NCBI GenBank assembly: GCA_963724625.1
Contig: CAVRVO010000029.1
Coordinates: 248,001-312,000, forward strand
Length of the DNA stretch: 64,000 bases
Source of the DNA: DATBVX01 sp963724625
GTDB taxonomy: Bacteria; Pseudomonadota; Gammaproteobacteria; Steroidobacterales; Steroidobacteraceae
Reading direction: 5' to 3'
Part shown: in pieces, positions 50,229-59,501 of the stretch
How the letters are laid out: each line of letters starts with the position of its first letter
Position numbering within the stretch: position 1 is the stretch's first letter
Made by a program: the position numbers and the translations under genes
The notes under the pieces: model-generated
Database searches by the model: none
Told to the model about the DNA's origin: nothing
The model's input: only the letters and a program-made list of their open reading frames with translations

Positions 50229-51157
50229 CTGAGGTCGCCATTCGGGCGGATCGCCTGACCAAGCGTTACGGCGACACGCTTGCCGTGGACGGCGTCGATC
50301 TCCTGATCCAGCAGGGCCGATTCTTCGGCCTGCTCGGCCCCAATGGCGCCGGCAAGACCAGCACGATTCACATGCTCTCAACGTTGATCCGCCCGACTTC
50401 CGGCGAGGCGTGGGTAGGAGGGCATTCGGTGCATAAGCAGCGGCTTGCCGTTCGCCGCAGTATCGGGGTCGTGTTCCAGGAGCCGGCACTCGATCGCACC
50501 CTCACCGTCGCAGAAAATCTGCGCTTCGCGGGATTGCTCAATGACCTCTCCCGTCCCGAAATCAGGCGACGCAGCGCCGAGTTGCTGGAGCTGTTCGCGT
50601 TGAGCGAAAGGCGCGATCACCCGGTCGCATCGCTTTCCGGCGGGATGCGACGCGCACTCGATATCGCGCGCGGCGTGATCCACCAGCCGCAGATCCTGTT
50701 TCTCGACGAACCGACCATCGGCCTGGACCTGCCCAACCGACGCGCTATCTGGCGCCACATCGCGCAGCTCCGGGCCCAGCTCGGCATAACGGTGCTCCTG
50801 ACGACACACTATCTCGAGGAAGCTGCGGACTGCGACGAAGTGGCATTCCTGAGCTCCGGTCGCATCGTCCGCAACGGACATCCACGGGCGCTCATCGCAG
50901 AGCTCGGCACATATGTCGTCGAGGTCGAGACCAGCCATCCAAAGGAGCTGGCCCAGGAGCTGGCGTCGCGGTTCGGTTCGGCCCTGATCGAAGGCGAGTG
51001 CGTGCAATTCTGCTGTGACCGTGAGCCCGCCGAGCTGGCTGCGCTACAGGCCGAACTGGCCGTGACGGCGCGAGCCGTGCGCTGGCGGCGCCCAAACTTG
51101 AACGACGTGTTCCTCTGGGTCAATCAAACGGGGAGCTCTCAGAAGAGAGCTGCGTAA
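50225..51157 (+). CDS. ABC transporter ATPase of PQQ-dependent alcohol oxidation systems
   Basis: 310 residues. Walker A GPNGAGKTST, signature LSGGMRRALDIARG, Walker B ILFLDEPTIGLD, switch LTTHYLEEAADCDEVAF. It matches the ATPases found beside PQQ alcohol dehydrogenase genes (PedB-like). Its ATG overlaps the pqqE stop (ATGA), and the permease follows 2 bp later, so it is part of the pqq operon. Transported substrate unknown; export of PQQ, an intermediate or a metal chelator is possible. Confidence 0.85.
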   Translation: MTEVAIRADRLTKRYGDTLAVDGVDLLIQQGRFFGLLGPNGAGKTSTIHMLSTLIRPTSGEAWVGGHSVHKQRLAVRRSIGVVFQEPALDRTLTVAENLRFAGLLNDLSRPEIRRRSAELLELFALSERRDHPVASLSGGMRRALDIARGVIHQPQILFLDEPTIGLDLPNRRAIWRHIAQLRAQLGITVLLTTHYLEEAADCDEVAFLSSGRIVRNGHPRALIAELGTYVVEVETSHPKELAQELASRFGSALIEGECVQFCCDREPAELAALQAELAVTARAVRWRRPNLNDVFLWVNQTGSSQKRAA

Positions 51158-51159
51158 CG

Positions 51160-51969
51160 ATGCTGCTGCGCCCCTTTGTTGCCGTGCTCGAACGCGAGGT
51201 ACTCAAGCTGTTGCGGCAACGCGGACGGTTGCTATCCGCGATGGTGCGGCCGCTGCTGTGGCTGCTGGTAATCGGTGCCGGCTTGAGCGCAGTCCAGGCA
51301 AGGCAGGGCGAATCCGGCTACCAGACGTTCCTGGTGCCGGGCGTACTGGGAATGACGCTGCTGTTCGGCGGGATACTGGCTGCGCTCGCCACGGTCTACG
51401 ACAAGGAATCCGGCGTCATGCGCATGCTCGTGATCGCGCCGATCCAGCACTTCTGGATCGTACTGGCGAAGGCTCTCGGCGCCACGGCGTCGGCGCTACT
51501 GCAAGCGCTGCTGTTGCTGGTGATCCTGGCACTGCTCGGGTACCTGAGCCCGCAGATGTCGATTCCCTTGCTGGCAGCCGGACTGCTGGGCACTGCCCTC
51601 GCCTGCTCGAGCCTCGGCATGCTGGTGGCGGCGTGGTCGCGCACGCTGGACAACTACGCCACGATGATGAACCTGGTGATCTTTCCGGTCTTCTTTCTCT
51701 CCGGTTCGCTCTACCCGGTGCAGCACCTGCCGCAGGCGCTACGCTTCGTCGCCACGCTGAACCCGTTTACCTATGGCGTCGATTTGCTCAAGCACGCGGC
51801 AATGGCAGGTCCGGCTGGATCCTACGCGGCGGACTTTGATGTCGCAGTGGATCTCATGGTGCTCATCGGATTCAGCGTGGTCGCACTGCTGATTGCTGGT
51901 GCGCGTTTCTCCCGTGACACTGCCAACGAGCCACTCGTGCATCGGCTTGCGAGCACGCAGCGAGACTGA
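51160..51969 (+). CDS. ABC-2 type permease of PQQ-dependent alcohol oxidation systems
   Basis: 269 residues, six hydrophobic segments, for example LLWLLVIGAGLSAVQA, LGMTLLFGGILAALATVY, LLQALLLLVILALLGYLS and the conserved FPVFFLSGSLYPVQHLPQALRFVATLNPFTYGVDLLK of the ABC-2 family. Starts 2 bp after the ATPase gene. Pairs with that ATPase (PedC-like). Function unknown beyond export. Confidence 0.85.
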   Translation: MLLRPFVAVLEREVLKLLRQRGRLLSAMVRPLLWLLVIGAGLSAVQARQGESGYQTFLVPGVLGMTLLFGGILAALATVYDKESGVMRMLVIAPIQHFWIVLAKALGATASALLQALLLLVILALLGYLSPQMSIPLLAAGLLGTALACSSLGMLVAAWSRTLDNYATMMNLVIFPVFFLSGSLYPVQHLPQALRFVATLNPFTYGVDLLKHAAMAGPAGSYAADFDVAVDLMVLIGFSVVALLIAGARFSRDTANEPLVHRLASTQRD

Positions 51970-52010
51970 GCCGCCGTTTTCGCCCGCGACCTTCAGAGTT
52001 TCCGTCCGAC

Positions 52011-52039
52011 TCATGAAAATCATGAGGCGAGTTTCATGA
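52011..52039. promoter_or_regulatory. Triple TCATGA element upstream of the PqqU-like gene
   Basis: TCATGA at 52011-52016, 52020-52025 and 52034-52039, with the same 3- and 8-base spacers (first spacer AAA in both) as before pqqA. Flanking bases CCGAC and, downstream, CCTCTATC are also shared. It lies 65 bp before the receptor start. The likely meaning is joint control of PQQ synthesis and uptake. Confidence 0.7.
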
Positions 52040-52104
52040 TGCCCTCTATCTCCGTCCACCCGATTCCGATGGAACATGCGCTGTCGCATCGCAAGGAACC
52101 TCCA

Positions 52105-54195
52105 ATGCAAGCCTTCTGGATTCTCGTAGCGGCCTGGATCGCAGCTATGGCATCGGCAGAAGCCGTCGCGCAGGAAGCCCAGCCGGCGACCTCCGCCGGA
52201 TCCGTGGTGGTCACGGCCACTCGCACGGAAAAATCGGCATTCGATATTCCGGTCGCCATCGATGTCGTCGGCGGAGATGAGCTCCGTGCACACCGCCCCG
52301 GCGTCGATCTGTCCGAGGGCCTCGGCACCATTCCGGGCATCGTGGTCCAGAATCGCTACAACTATGCGCAGGATCTGCAGGTCTCCGCGCGGGGATTCGG
52401 CGCTCGTGCTTCCTTTGGCGTCCGCGGAGTGCGGCTGATCCAGGACGGCATTCCTCTCACCATGCCGGATGGGCAGGGGCAGACGGCTCTGTTCGACATC
52501 GGCGGTGCAGATCGCGTCGAGGTGTTGCGCGGGCCGTTCGCGGCGCTTTACGGCAATTCTTCGGGAGGCGTCATTCATCTGATCACTGCAGACGAACGGC
52601 GCCCCAACGAGATCCAGGCGCGCGGCTCGGGCGGCGAAGATGGCACCTGGCGCGGCGCAGTGAATTTTTCAGGTCAGTCCGGTGCGCTCGACTTTTCCGG
52701 CAACGTGTCGCGCTTTGAGACCGATGGCTTCCGCGATCACAGCGCGGCACAACGCGATCTGGCGAATCTGTGGGTGCGGTATCACGCCGGTGAAGGCTCA
52801 ACCCTCACGATCCTCGGAAACTATCTCGACCAGCCCGACACACAGGACCCGCTCGGGCTGACTCAGGAACAGCTTGATCAGGATCCATCGCAAGCGGGCA
52901 CCGGCGCCGAGGCCTTCAACACGCGCAAGACCATTCACCACGCGCAGGGCGGGCTGGTCTTCGACCACAACTTCTCGGACGACAACAGCATCCGCGCACT
53001 CGGCTACTACGGCACTCGTCAGGTCGTGCAATACCTCGCCAATCCAAGCGTCGCGATCACGGGCTCCGGCGGCGTCGTGGACCTCGATCGGGACTTCGGT
53101 GGCGGTGAATTGCGCTGGCACCACGCGGGACAGCTGGCTGGAGCACCCTACGAATTGACCCTGGGTACCGCGTACGACCGGATGAATGAGCTGCGCACCG
53201 GATTTGTCAACGTGCTGGGCGAGAAGGGCGATTTGCGCCGCGACGAGGACGACGTCGTTTACGACTTCGATCAATACCTGATCGCGTCCTGGAATTTCAC
53301 GAAACGCTGGCAGCTCGCTGGTGGAGTGCGCCACAGCGAAATCAAATATGACTCGGAAGATCACTTCATCGTCGGCATCAATCCCGATGACAGCGGCAGC
53401 ATCGACTTCGAGGGCACCATGCCCGTCCTGGGCCTCCTGTTTCAGGCCACACCGGACGTTCACTTGTTCGCTTCCGCGGGCAAGGGCCTTGAAGCACCGA
53501 CCTTCTCAGAGCTCGCCTACCGGCCCGATGGTTTGCCCGGCCTGAACTTCGACCTCGACGCTGCGGACAGCACAAACATGGAGCTCGGAGTGAAGTGGCG
53601 CCTTGGCGACCACGCACAGCTCAACACCACGCTGTTCCGTTCCAACACCTCGGATGACATCGTCACCGGGCCGGCTCCGTTCCCCGGCCGCAATACCTTC
53701 GTCAACGCCGACAAGACCCGTCGCGAAGGCGTGGAGTTTGCCGCGTCGATGTCGATGCTCGACGCTGCTCTCACGCTTGATCTTGCCTACACGTACACGC
53801 GTGCGCGCTTCAAGGAGTTCGTGAACTTTGCCGGAGTCGACCTGTCCGGCAACCAGATTCCCGGTGTGCCGGAGAACGCCGCTTACCTGCAGCTCAACTG
53901 GCGACACGCTCCATCCGGTTTTACCACCGGCGTGGAGGCGAGGTGGGCCGATCAGGTATTTGCGGATGATCTCAATTCAGCGGTCGCGGATTCGTATGTA
54001 GTCGCCAACTGGCATGCCGGTTTCCGCCAGAACATGACTTCCTGGCAACTCGAAGAGTTCGTTCGTGTCGACAACATCGCCGACGAAAGCTACGTGGGCT
54101 CGGTGATCGTGAATGCGGTGAACGCCCGCTACTTCGAACCGGCACCGGAGCGGACCTACCTGATCGGCTTCACGGTGAGCTTCTCGCCCCGGTAG
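52105..54195 (+). CDS. pqqU: TonB-dependent PQQ receptor, PqqU/YncD type
   Basis: Outer-membrane receptor, 696 residues. Signal peptide (AFWILVAAWIAAMASAEAVAQ), TonB box near SVVVTATRTEKS, plug with NRYNYAQDLQVSARGFGARA and LRGPFAALYGNSSGGVIHL, and a barrel ending YVGSVIVNAVNARYFEPAPERTYLIGF. These stretches closely follow E. coli YncD, now known as the PQQ transporter PqqU. Its place after the pqq operon and the shared TCATGA element support a PQQ role. Start chosen at ATG 52105 (signal peptide, GGAA site). Confidence 0.87.
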   Translation: MQAFWILVAAWIAAMASAEAVAQEAQPATSAGSVVVTATRTEKSAFDIPVAIDVVGGDELRAHRPGVDLSEGLGTIPGIVVQNRYNYAQDLQVSARGFGARASFGVRGVRLIQDGIPLTMPDGQGQTALFDIGGADRVEVLRGPFAALYGNSSGGVIHLITADERRPNEIQARGSGGEDGTWRGAVNFSGQSGALDFSGNVSRFETDGFRDHSAAQRDLANLWVRYHAGEGSTLTILGNYLDQPDTQDPLGLTQEQLDQDPSQAGTGAEAFNTRKTIHHAQGGLVFDHNFSDDNSIRALGYYGTRQVVQYLANPSVAITGSGGVVDLDRDFGGGELRWHHAGQLAGAPYELTLGTAYDRMNELRTGFVNVLGEKGDLRRDEDDVVYDFDQYLIASWNFTKRWQLAGGVRHSEIKYDSEDHFIVGINPDDSGSIDFEGTMPVLGLLFQATPDVHLFASAGKGLEAPTFSELAYRPDGLPGLNFDLDAADSTNMELGVKWRLGDHAQLNTTLFRSNTSDDIVTGPAPFPGRNTFVNADKTRREGVEFAASMSMLDAALTLDLAYTYTRARFKEFVNFAGVDLSGNQIPGVPENAAYLQLNWRHAPSGFTTGVEARWADQVFADDLNSAVADSYVVANWHAGFRQNMTSWQLEEFVRVDNIADESYVGSVIVNAVNARYFEPAPERTYLIGFTVSFSPR

Positions 54196-54203
54196 AGAAC
54201 CGA

Positions 54204-54847
54204 CTACACCGGAGGCACGAGGCCGAGTCGCATCGCGATCCGGAACAGCTGCGCCGTACTGCCGGCGCCGAGCTTCTGTTTGATCGAAGACTGGTGGTTG
54301 GCGATGGTCTTCTGGTTGAGCGAGAGCTGCTTCGCGATCTCTTCGAGCCGGTAGCCCTGCAGGAGCAGTTCGAGCACCTCGAATTCACGCGCCGATAACG
54401 CCTCGTGCGCGCCCCGTCCGCGTCGGGCGCGCCCAGGGCGAGCGCCTGCGCCACGTCGTGACTGAGATAGCGCTTGCCAGCGGCGACCGCGTGAATGGCA
54501 TCGACCAGCACGCGCGGCGCGCTCGCCTTGGTGACGTAGCCGGCTGCACCCGCGTCCATCGCCCGCCGGACGAAGATGGGATCCTCGTACATGCTGAAAG
54601 CCAGTACACGCGCGTCCGGCCAACGAGTGAGGATGCGACGAATGCCTTCGATGCCGCTGACACCTGGCAGCGCGATGTCCATTACGACCACGTCCGGTCC
54701 GAGACTCGAGAACTGCTCGAATACTTCGGAAACGGTCGCGGCCTCTGCGACTACATTGATGCCGCCGCTTTCCTCGAGCAGCCGGCAGTAGCCCTTGCGC
54801 ACGACCGGATGATCGTCAACCAGCAATACCGTGATCGGCACGCTCAT
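54204..54847 (-). CDS. NarL/LuxR-type response regulator, apparent frameshift
   Basis: About 214 residues when joined. Receiver domain: Asp10/Asp11, phosphorylation Asp57 (DVVVMDIALPGVSG), Lys in GYVTKASAPRVLV. At 54408-54424 a base seems missing, probably in a GGGG run; the other frame gives HEALSAREFEVLELLLQGYRLEEIAKQLSLNQKTIANHQSSIKQKLGA, the LuxR DNA-binding helices, ending GLVPPV at 54204. Pairs with the kinase upstream (4-bp overlap). Converges with the PqqU-like gene. Confidence 0.78.
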
Positions 54848-55831
54848 GCGGCGGCTCCCTGCTCGGCATTCGCTGCCGGTATTTGTGCGCGGATGCCAAA
54901 GCCCCCGGCCGGCTCGGCTGTGACCTGCAGACGCCCGCCGAGGGTTTCGATGCGCTCACGCATTCCGATCAGTCCAAGGCCTGGTTTCCCGGCGCTGAGA
55001 TCGGCACCGCGCCCATCGTCCGTCATGCTGAAGAGCACCTCATCGGTGCGCCCAGCGGCAGAGCGCGAGCGCTCCACTCGAATTTCGACGTGCTCGGCGC
55101 CCGCGTGCTTCGACACATTCGTCATCCCTTCCTGGAGCAAGCGGTAGACCGTGAGCGCGTGCGGCTCTCCAAGCGCGTCCAGGTCGCCCTCCAGACTGAG
55201 CTTGAACTGGATCTGCGGCAATCGGCGCCGCCAGTCATCGACGTACTGCTCGAGCGCGGCCTCGAGACCGAGCTCGTCCAGCCCGATCGGCCGAAGCCTG
55301 CGGATCAGATCGCGCACCACCGCGTACACATGGTCCGCGTGCTGAATGATGAGCGGCAGCACCTCGCCAGATCGGCGACTCACCGTCCGGCACCTTGGCC
55401 TGAATCGACACCGCATCAACCTTGATGGCATTGAGGTACTGGCCGAGCTCGTCATGCAGCTCTCGCGCCAGGAACTTGCGCTCCATTTCCTGCACGTGGA
55501 GGTGCTTTTGCGCGAGCTGCCGATGGTCGAGCAGAAGCTTCGCCAACTGCTCTTCGGCTGCTCGTCGCCGTGCGAGCTCGGCCTGCGCATCGTGAAAGCG
55601 TCGCCACGCAAACCAGGTGAGTGACAGCGACAGTGCGAGCAGAGTGAGCACCAGCTCGTCGAGCTGCAGATGCTCGAAGCGTCGCGTGACGGCCAGGACC
55701 GACTCGCTCAGCTCGAAATGAACGGCGAGAGTCAGGACCGACAACGTGACGATTGCAACGACGAGCAGGTCGCGCCGCGCTGTCAGTCGTCCCAGATGCC
55801 GTCCTGCCTCGTTCGTTTCCGCGACGTTCAT
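54844..55831 (-). CDS. Sensor histidine kinase (NarX/DegS type), apparent frameshift
   Basis: About 329 residues when joined. Two N-terminal membrane helices (LLVVAIVTLSVLTLAVHF and LVLTLLALSLSLTWFAW), a coiled-coil linker, HisKA_3 with His in LARELHDELGQYLNAIK, and an HATPase with TDDGRGADLSAGKPGLGLIGM. At 55366-55376 one extra base breaks the frame; without it PDGESP joins SGEVLPLIIQHADHVYAVVRDLIRRLRP. No large periplasmic sensor. Start ATG 55831 is preferred to an earlier in-frame ATG. Divergent from the second TonB receptor gene. Confidence 0.77.
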
Positions 55832-56027
55832 CGAAGTGCCTCTGGTTGTCCGGGTGCGATCAATGGCTGTTCGTCCAGGTCCCGTCGGGAAAAATTCCCG
55901 ATCATTCGATGGGAAACTCTCTGTCGAAGCCACTGGTTCTTATGGAATTCTAGGCTTGTTTCCGAGCGCCTTGCCCGCCGGCAACGCGCTGGGCACGAAC
56001 ATCACTATCTAATGAGTCGACGGAGAC

Positions 56028-58416
56028 ATGATGCCACGGCTTCGCGGTAGTGCAGCGATTGTCCTTCTGCTGGGCAGCAACCTGGCCGCGGGTCAATCGA
56101 CATCGGCCAGCCCGCCGCAGGCGGACAAAGACGAGCTCCTGGGAGAGATCGTCGTGGCGGCACCGTACGGATTCGACATTGCTCGCGATCGCGTGCCGGC
56201 CAACGTGCAGACTGCGACGGCAGAGGACTTCAGGCAGTCCCAGGCCCTCGATCTGACCGATTTCATGAATCGGGAGCTGGGCAGCGTCAGCATCAACCAG
56301 GCACAAAACAATCCGCTGCAGCCGGATGTCAATTTCCGCGGCTTCACGGCATCACCGCTGCTGGGCCTCGCACAAGGACTCGCCGTCTACGAGAACGGCG
56401 TGCGCATCAATGAACCTTTTGGCGACACCGTCAACTGGGATCTGATTTCTCTCTCGTCGATCAGCTCCATCCAGCTCCTCGCTGGCGCCAATCCGGTGTT
56501 CGGATTGAACACACTGGGTGGAGCGCTGTCGCTGCGGATGAAGAACGGCTTCAACTACCAGGGCGGCGGTGTGCAAGCCTACGCAGGCTCGTTCGGCCGG
56601 ATTGGCGCGGTGGCGGAATACGGAGGTAACAACGGCGCGTGGGGTTATTACGGCAACCTCGACTACTTCACCGAGGATGGCTGGCGTGACTTCTCCAATT
56701 CCGACGCGCTGCGCTTCTTCGGCGCTTTGAGCCGGCATGAGGCGGACTGGACTCTCGATCTGAGCTTCGCGTATGCAGACACCCAGTTGCGCGGCAATGG
56801 TCCAGCACCCGCCGAGCTGCTCGCGATCGACCGTTCCGCGGTGTTCACCTTTCCCGACATTACCGAGAACAACCTGACGCATGTGGAGCTCGAGGGATCA
56901 CGAAACCTTTCCGACACCTGGAGGATCGGAGGCAACGTGTTCTACCGTTCCCTCGATACCGACACGTTCAACGGCGATAGCACGAATCTGGAGCAATGCG
57001 ACGTCGGCGGAGAAGAACTGTTGGTCGAGGAAGGCTTCACCGATATCAACGGAGATGGCGAATGCAATGCGGCCGACGATGCGGACATCGAGCCAGTGCT
57101 CGATCTGAACGGCGATCCCATCCCAGCCGAACTCGACGGCGAGGAGCTCAATGCGATCAATAATATTGGCCGGCGCGAACAGGAGGGTTATGGCGCTTCC
57201 CTGCAGCTTTCGGCGCGTTCCAGCATCCGCGGCCATGAAAACGACTTCACGGTCGGGACGGCGTACAGCGTTGGCGATACCTCGTACCGCTCCACTGTCG
57301 AGGTCGCGAGCCTGCTCGAGAATCGCGGCACGACCCGCACCGGAATCTTTGCCGCGCAGTCCATCACCAGCATCGACAGCAAGGTGACGACCGAAAGCTT
57401 CTACTTCGCCGACACGTTCAACCTGACCGAGCGCAGCGCACTGACTGTGGCGGGACGCTATGACAACACGCGCATCCGCCTGACGGACCGGACGGGTGAG
57501 AACCCGGACCTCAACGGCTCACATGACTTCGACCGGTTCAATCCCGCGGTCGGCTTGACGTTTCATGCCACACCGAAGGTGAAACTGTTCGCGAGTTACA
57601 GCGAATCGGCCCGCGCCCCGACTGCGGTGGAGCTCGCCTGTGCGAGCGAGGACGCACCGTGCAGCCTGCCGAACGCATTCCTGGCCGACCCACCGCTCGA
57701 GCAGGTCGTGGCGAAGAGCGTCGAAGCGGGCGTGGATGGCTCCCTCGATCATCAACTGCGCTGGCACCTTGGAGCATTTCAGACTGTCAATCACGACGAC
57801 ATTCTGTTTCAGACCACGGGTGGAGCCCAGGCCAACGTCGGCTTCTTCCAGAATGTCGGCGACACCCGCCGCGCCGGGGTGGAACTCAACGTGTCACAGG
57901 AGCTCTCGCGCGTCAGCTGGTTCCTCAACTACACCTATCTGGACGCGACCTTCGAGGACAGCTTCGTCGTCAACAGCCCCAACCACCCCGTGTTCGAAGA
58001 CGATCCGGCTGCGCCGCAGATCGTCGGCGAGGACAAGCTGCAGGTTCCAGACGGTGCAACTATTCCCGGTATTCCGCGACACATGGTCAATGCCGGAATG
58101 GACTTTTCGTTCAACGAGCACCTGAGCGTCGGCGCCGACGTGGCGTACCGCACCGGTGTGTATCTGCGCGGGGATGAGGTGAATCTGCTCGACAAGACTA
58201 CGAGCTATGCGATCTTCAATCTGCACGGCGAATATCGGTTCAGCGACGCCATGGCCATCTTCGCGCGCATCGAAAACCTGTTCGACAAGGACTACGAAAC
58301 CTTCGGGTTGCTGGGCGAACCGCAGGAGGTCTTTCCCGACTTCACCGATCCGACGCTTCCTCGGTGCTGGACCGCCATTCGGCGCGTGGGTCGGTGTCCG
58401 CTTCAATCTGAAATGA
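56028..58416 (+). CDS. TonB-dependent receptor with EF-hand-like insertion, apparent C-terminal frameshift
   Basis: About 795 residues. Signal peptide (SAAIVLLLGSNLAAGQ), plug with VNFRGFTASPLLGLAQGLAVYENGVRINEPFGDT and GANPVFGLNTLGGALSLR, then the barrel. An unusual loop around residues 339-351 reads DINGDGECNAADD, a dockerin/EF-hand-type metal loop, followed by DLNGDPIPAELDGEE. At 58348-58356 one extra base breaks the frame; without it DPRFLGAGPPFGAWVGVRFNLK ends at 58416, a proper terminal strand. Substrate unknown. A GGAG ribosome site precedes the ATG. Confidence 0.8.
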
Positions 58417-58428
58417 GCCACGGACCTC

Positions 58429-59385
58429 TCAGGTCTTGACTTGACGTACTGAGCGCGAGCGCCGCAGTTCGACCCCGACCCCCTCGCGGATGATTGCGGC
58501 GCCGCGCTCGAGCAGGAAGCTGCGAAACGCAGCGGCCACCGGCGAGAGACGCTTGTCGCGCAGGTGGATCACATACCAATCGCGGATGATCGGACCGCCG
58601 ACGATATCCAGCACGATCAGCTTGCCGGCCTTGAGCTCCAGACTGATGGTGTGCATCGAGATGAAGCTGATGCCCATGCCTGCCATCACCGCCTGCTTGA
58701 TGGTCTCGTTGCTGCTCACTTCCATAGAGGCGCGAAAAGTCGCGCCGCGATCGCGGAACACCCGTTCCATCGACGCGCGCGTCCCCGAACCCTGCTCGCG
58801 GATCAGGAAATTCTCGTCGGCAAGTTGCCGGAGTTGAATCCGCCGCTTGCCGGCGAGCGGATGGTCCGGTGCGGCAATGATGACGAGGGGGTGCTTGGCG
58901 AAGGCCTCAGCTTCGGTCTCGAGCTCGCGGGGCGGCCGCCCCATGATCACCAGGTCGATGTCGTTCGCCGCCAGTTCCTTGATGACTTCCTCACGATTGC
59001 CCACCGAGAACTTGATCGTGATCTCCGGGAAGGCGGGCGTGAAAGCGCGCAGAAGCGATGGCGCGAAATACTTCGCGGTGCTGACCGCACCCAGCTTGAG
59101 CACTCCGCGCTTGAGTCCCCGCATCGCGGACAGGGTTTCGCCGGCCTCGCGCAGCAGCTCGATTGCCTGGATCGCGTAGGGCAGCAACTCCTCGCCAGCA
59201 GCGGTGAGATGCAGGTTGCGTCCCATGTGCTCGAACAGTGGCAGGCCGACCTCCCCCTCGAGGAGCTTGAGCTGCTGTGATACCGCCGGCTGCGTCAGGT
59301 GCAGCTCTTGCGCTGCACGCGTGAATGACAGGAGTCGTGCGACCGCAGCAAACGCGCGCATCTGTCGCAGGGTGACGTTTCGCAT
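58429..59385 (-). CDS. cbbR: CbbR, LysR-type regulator of carbon fixation genes
   Basis: 318 residues. N-terminal LysR helix-turn-helix (RQMRAFAAVARLLSFTRAAQELHLTQPAVSQQLKLLE) and a substrate-binding domain with PPRELETEAEAFAKHPLVIIAAPDHPLAGKRRI and FLIREQGSGTRASMERVF, typical of CbbR. Transcribed away from cbbL across 116 bp, the classic arrangement; it usually senses NADPH or sugar phosphates and activates the cbb operon. Confidence 0.9.
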   Translation of the reverse strand: MRNVTLRQMRAFAAVARLLSFTRAAQELHLTQPAVSQQLKLLEGEVGLPLFEHMGRNLHLTAAGEELLPYAIQAIELLREAGETLSAMRGLKRGVLKLGAVSTAKYFAPSLLRAFTPAFPEITIKFSVGNREEVIKELAANDIDLVIMGRPPRELETEAEAFAKHPLVIIAAPDHPLAGKRRIQLRQLADENFLIREQGSGTRASMERVFRDRGATFRASMEVSSNETIKQAVMAGMGISFISMHTISLELKAGKLIVLDIVGGPIIRDWYVIHLRDKRLSPVAAAFRSFLLERGAAIIREGVGVELRRSRSVRQVKT

Positions 59386-59403
59386 CGGCTGCTCCCAAGA
59401 TAT

Positions 59404-59422
59404 CTATAAGGGTTCTTTATAG
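59404..59422. promoter_or_regulatory. Putative CbbR-binding site between cbbR and cbbL
   Basis: CTATAAGGGTTCTTTATAG is a 19-bp inverted repeat (CTATAA/TTATAG) fitting the LysR pattern (ATAA-N7-TTAT, containing T-N11-A). It lies 18 bp upstream of cbbR and 79 bp upstream of cbbL, suitable for autorepression and cbb activation. Confidence 0.6.
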
Positions 59423-59501
59423 CACGGCGAAGAATTTCTAACTGGACCTAATAGTGCTCACGCAAGCACGATCGGCCCCATTCAGGCAGGGGACTACCAG
59501 C

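Noticed and set aside
46954..52039. TCATGA triplets as chance start-codon neighbourhoods
   Set aside because: TCATGA does arise at start codons, but here all three copies with equal spacing and flanks recur at two non-coding sites, so chance is unlikely; kept as a finding.
15988..58356. Programmed ribosomal frameshifting as an explanation of the broken genes
   Set aside because: The slip sites share no common slippery sequence or following structure, and the affected genes are unrelated; indel errors are simpler.
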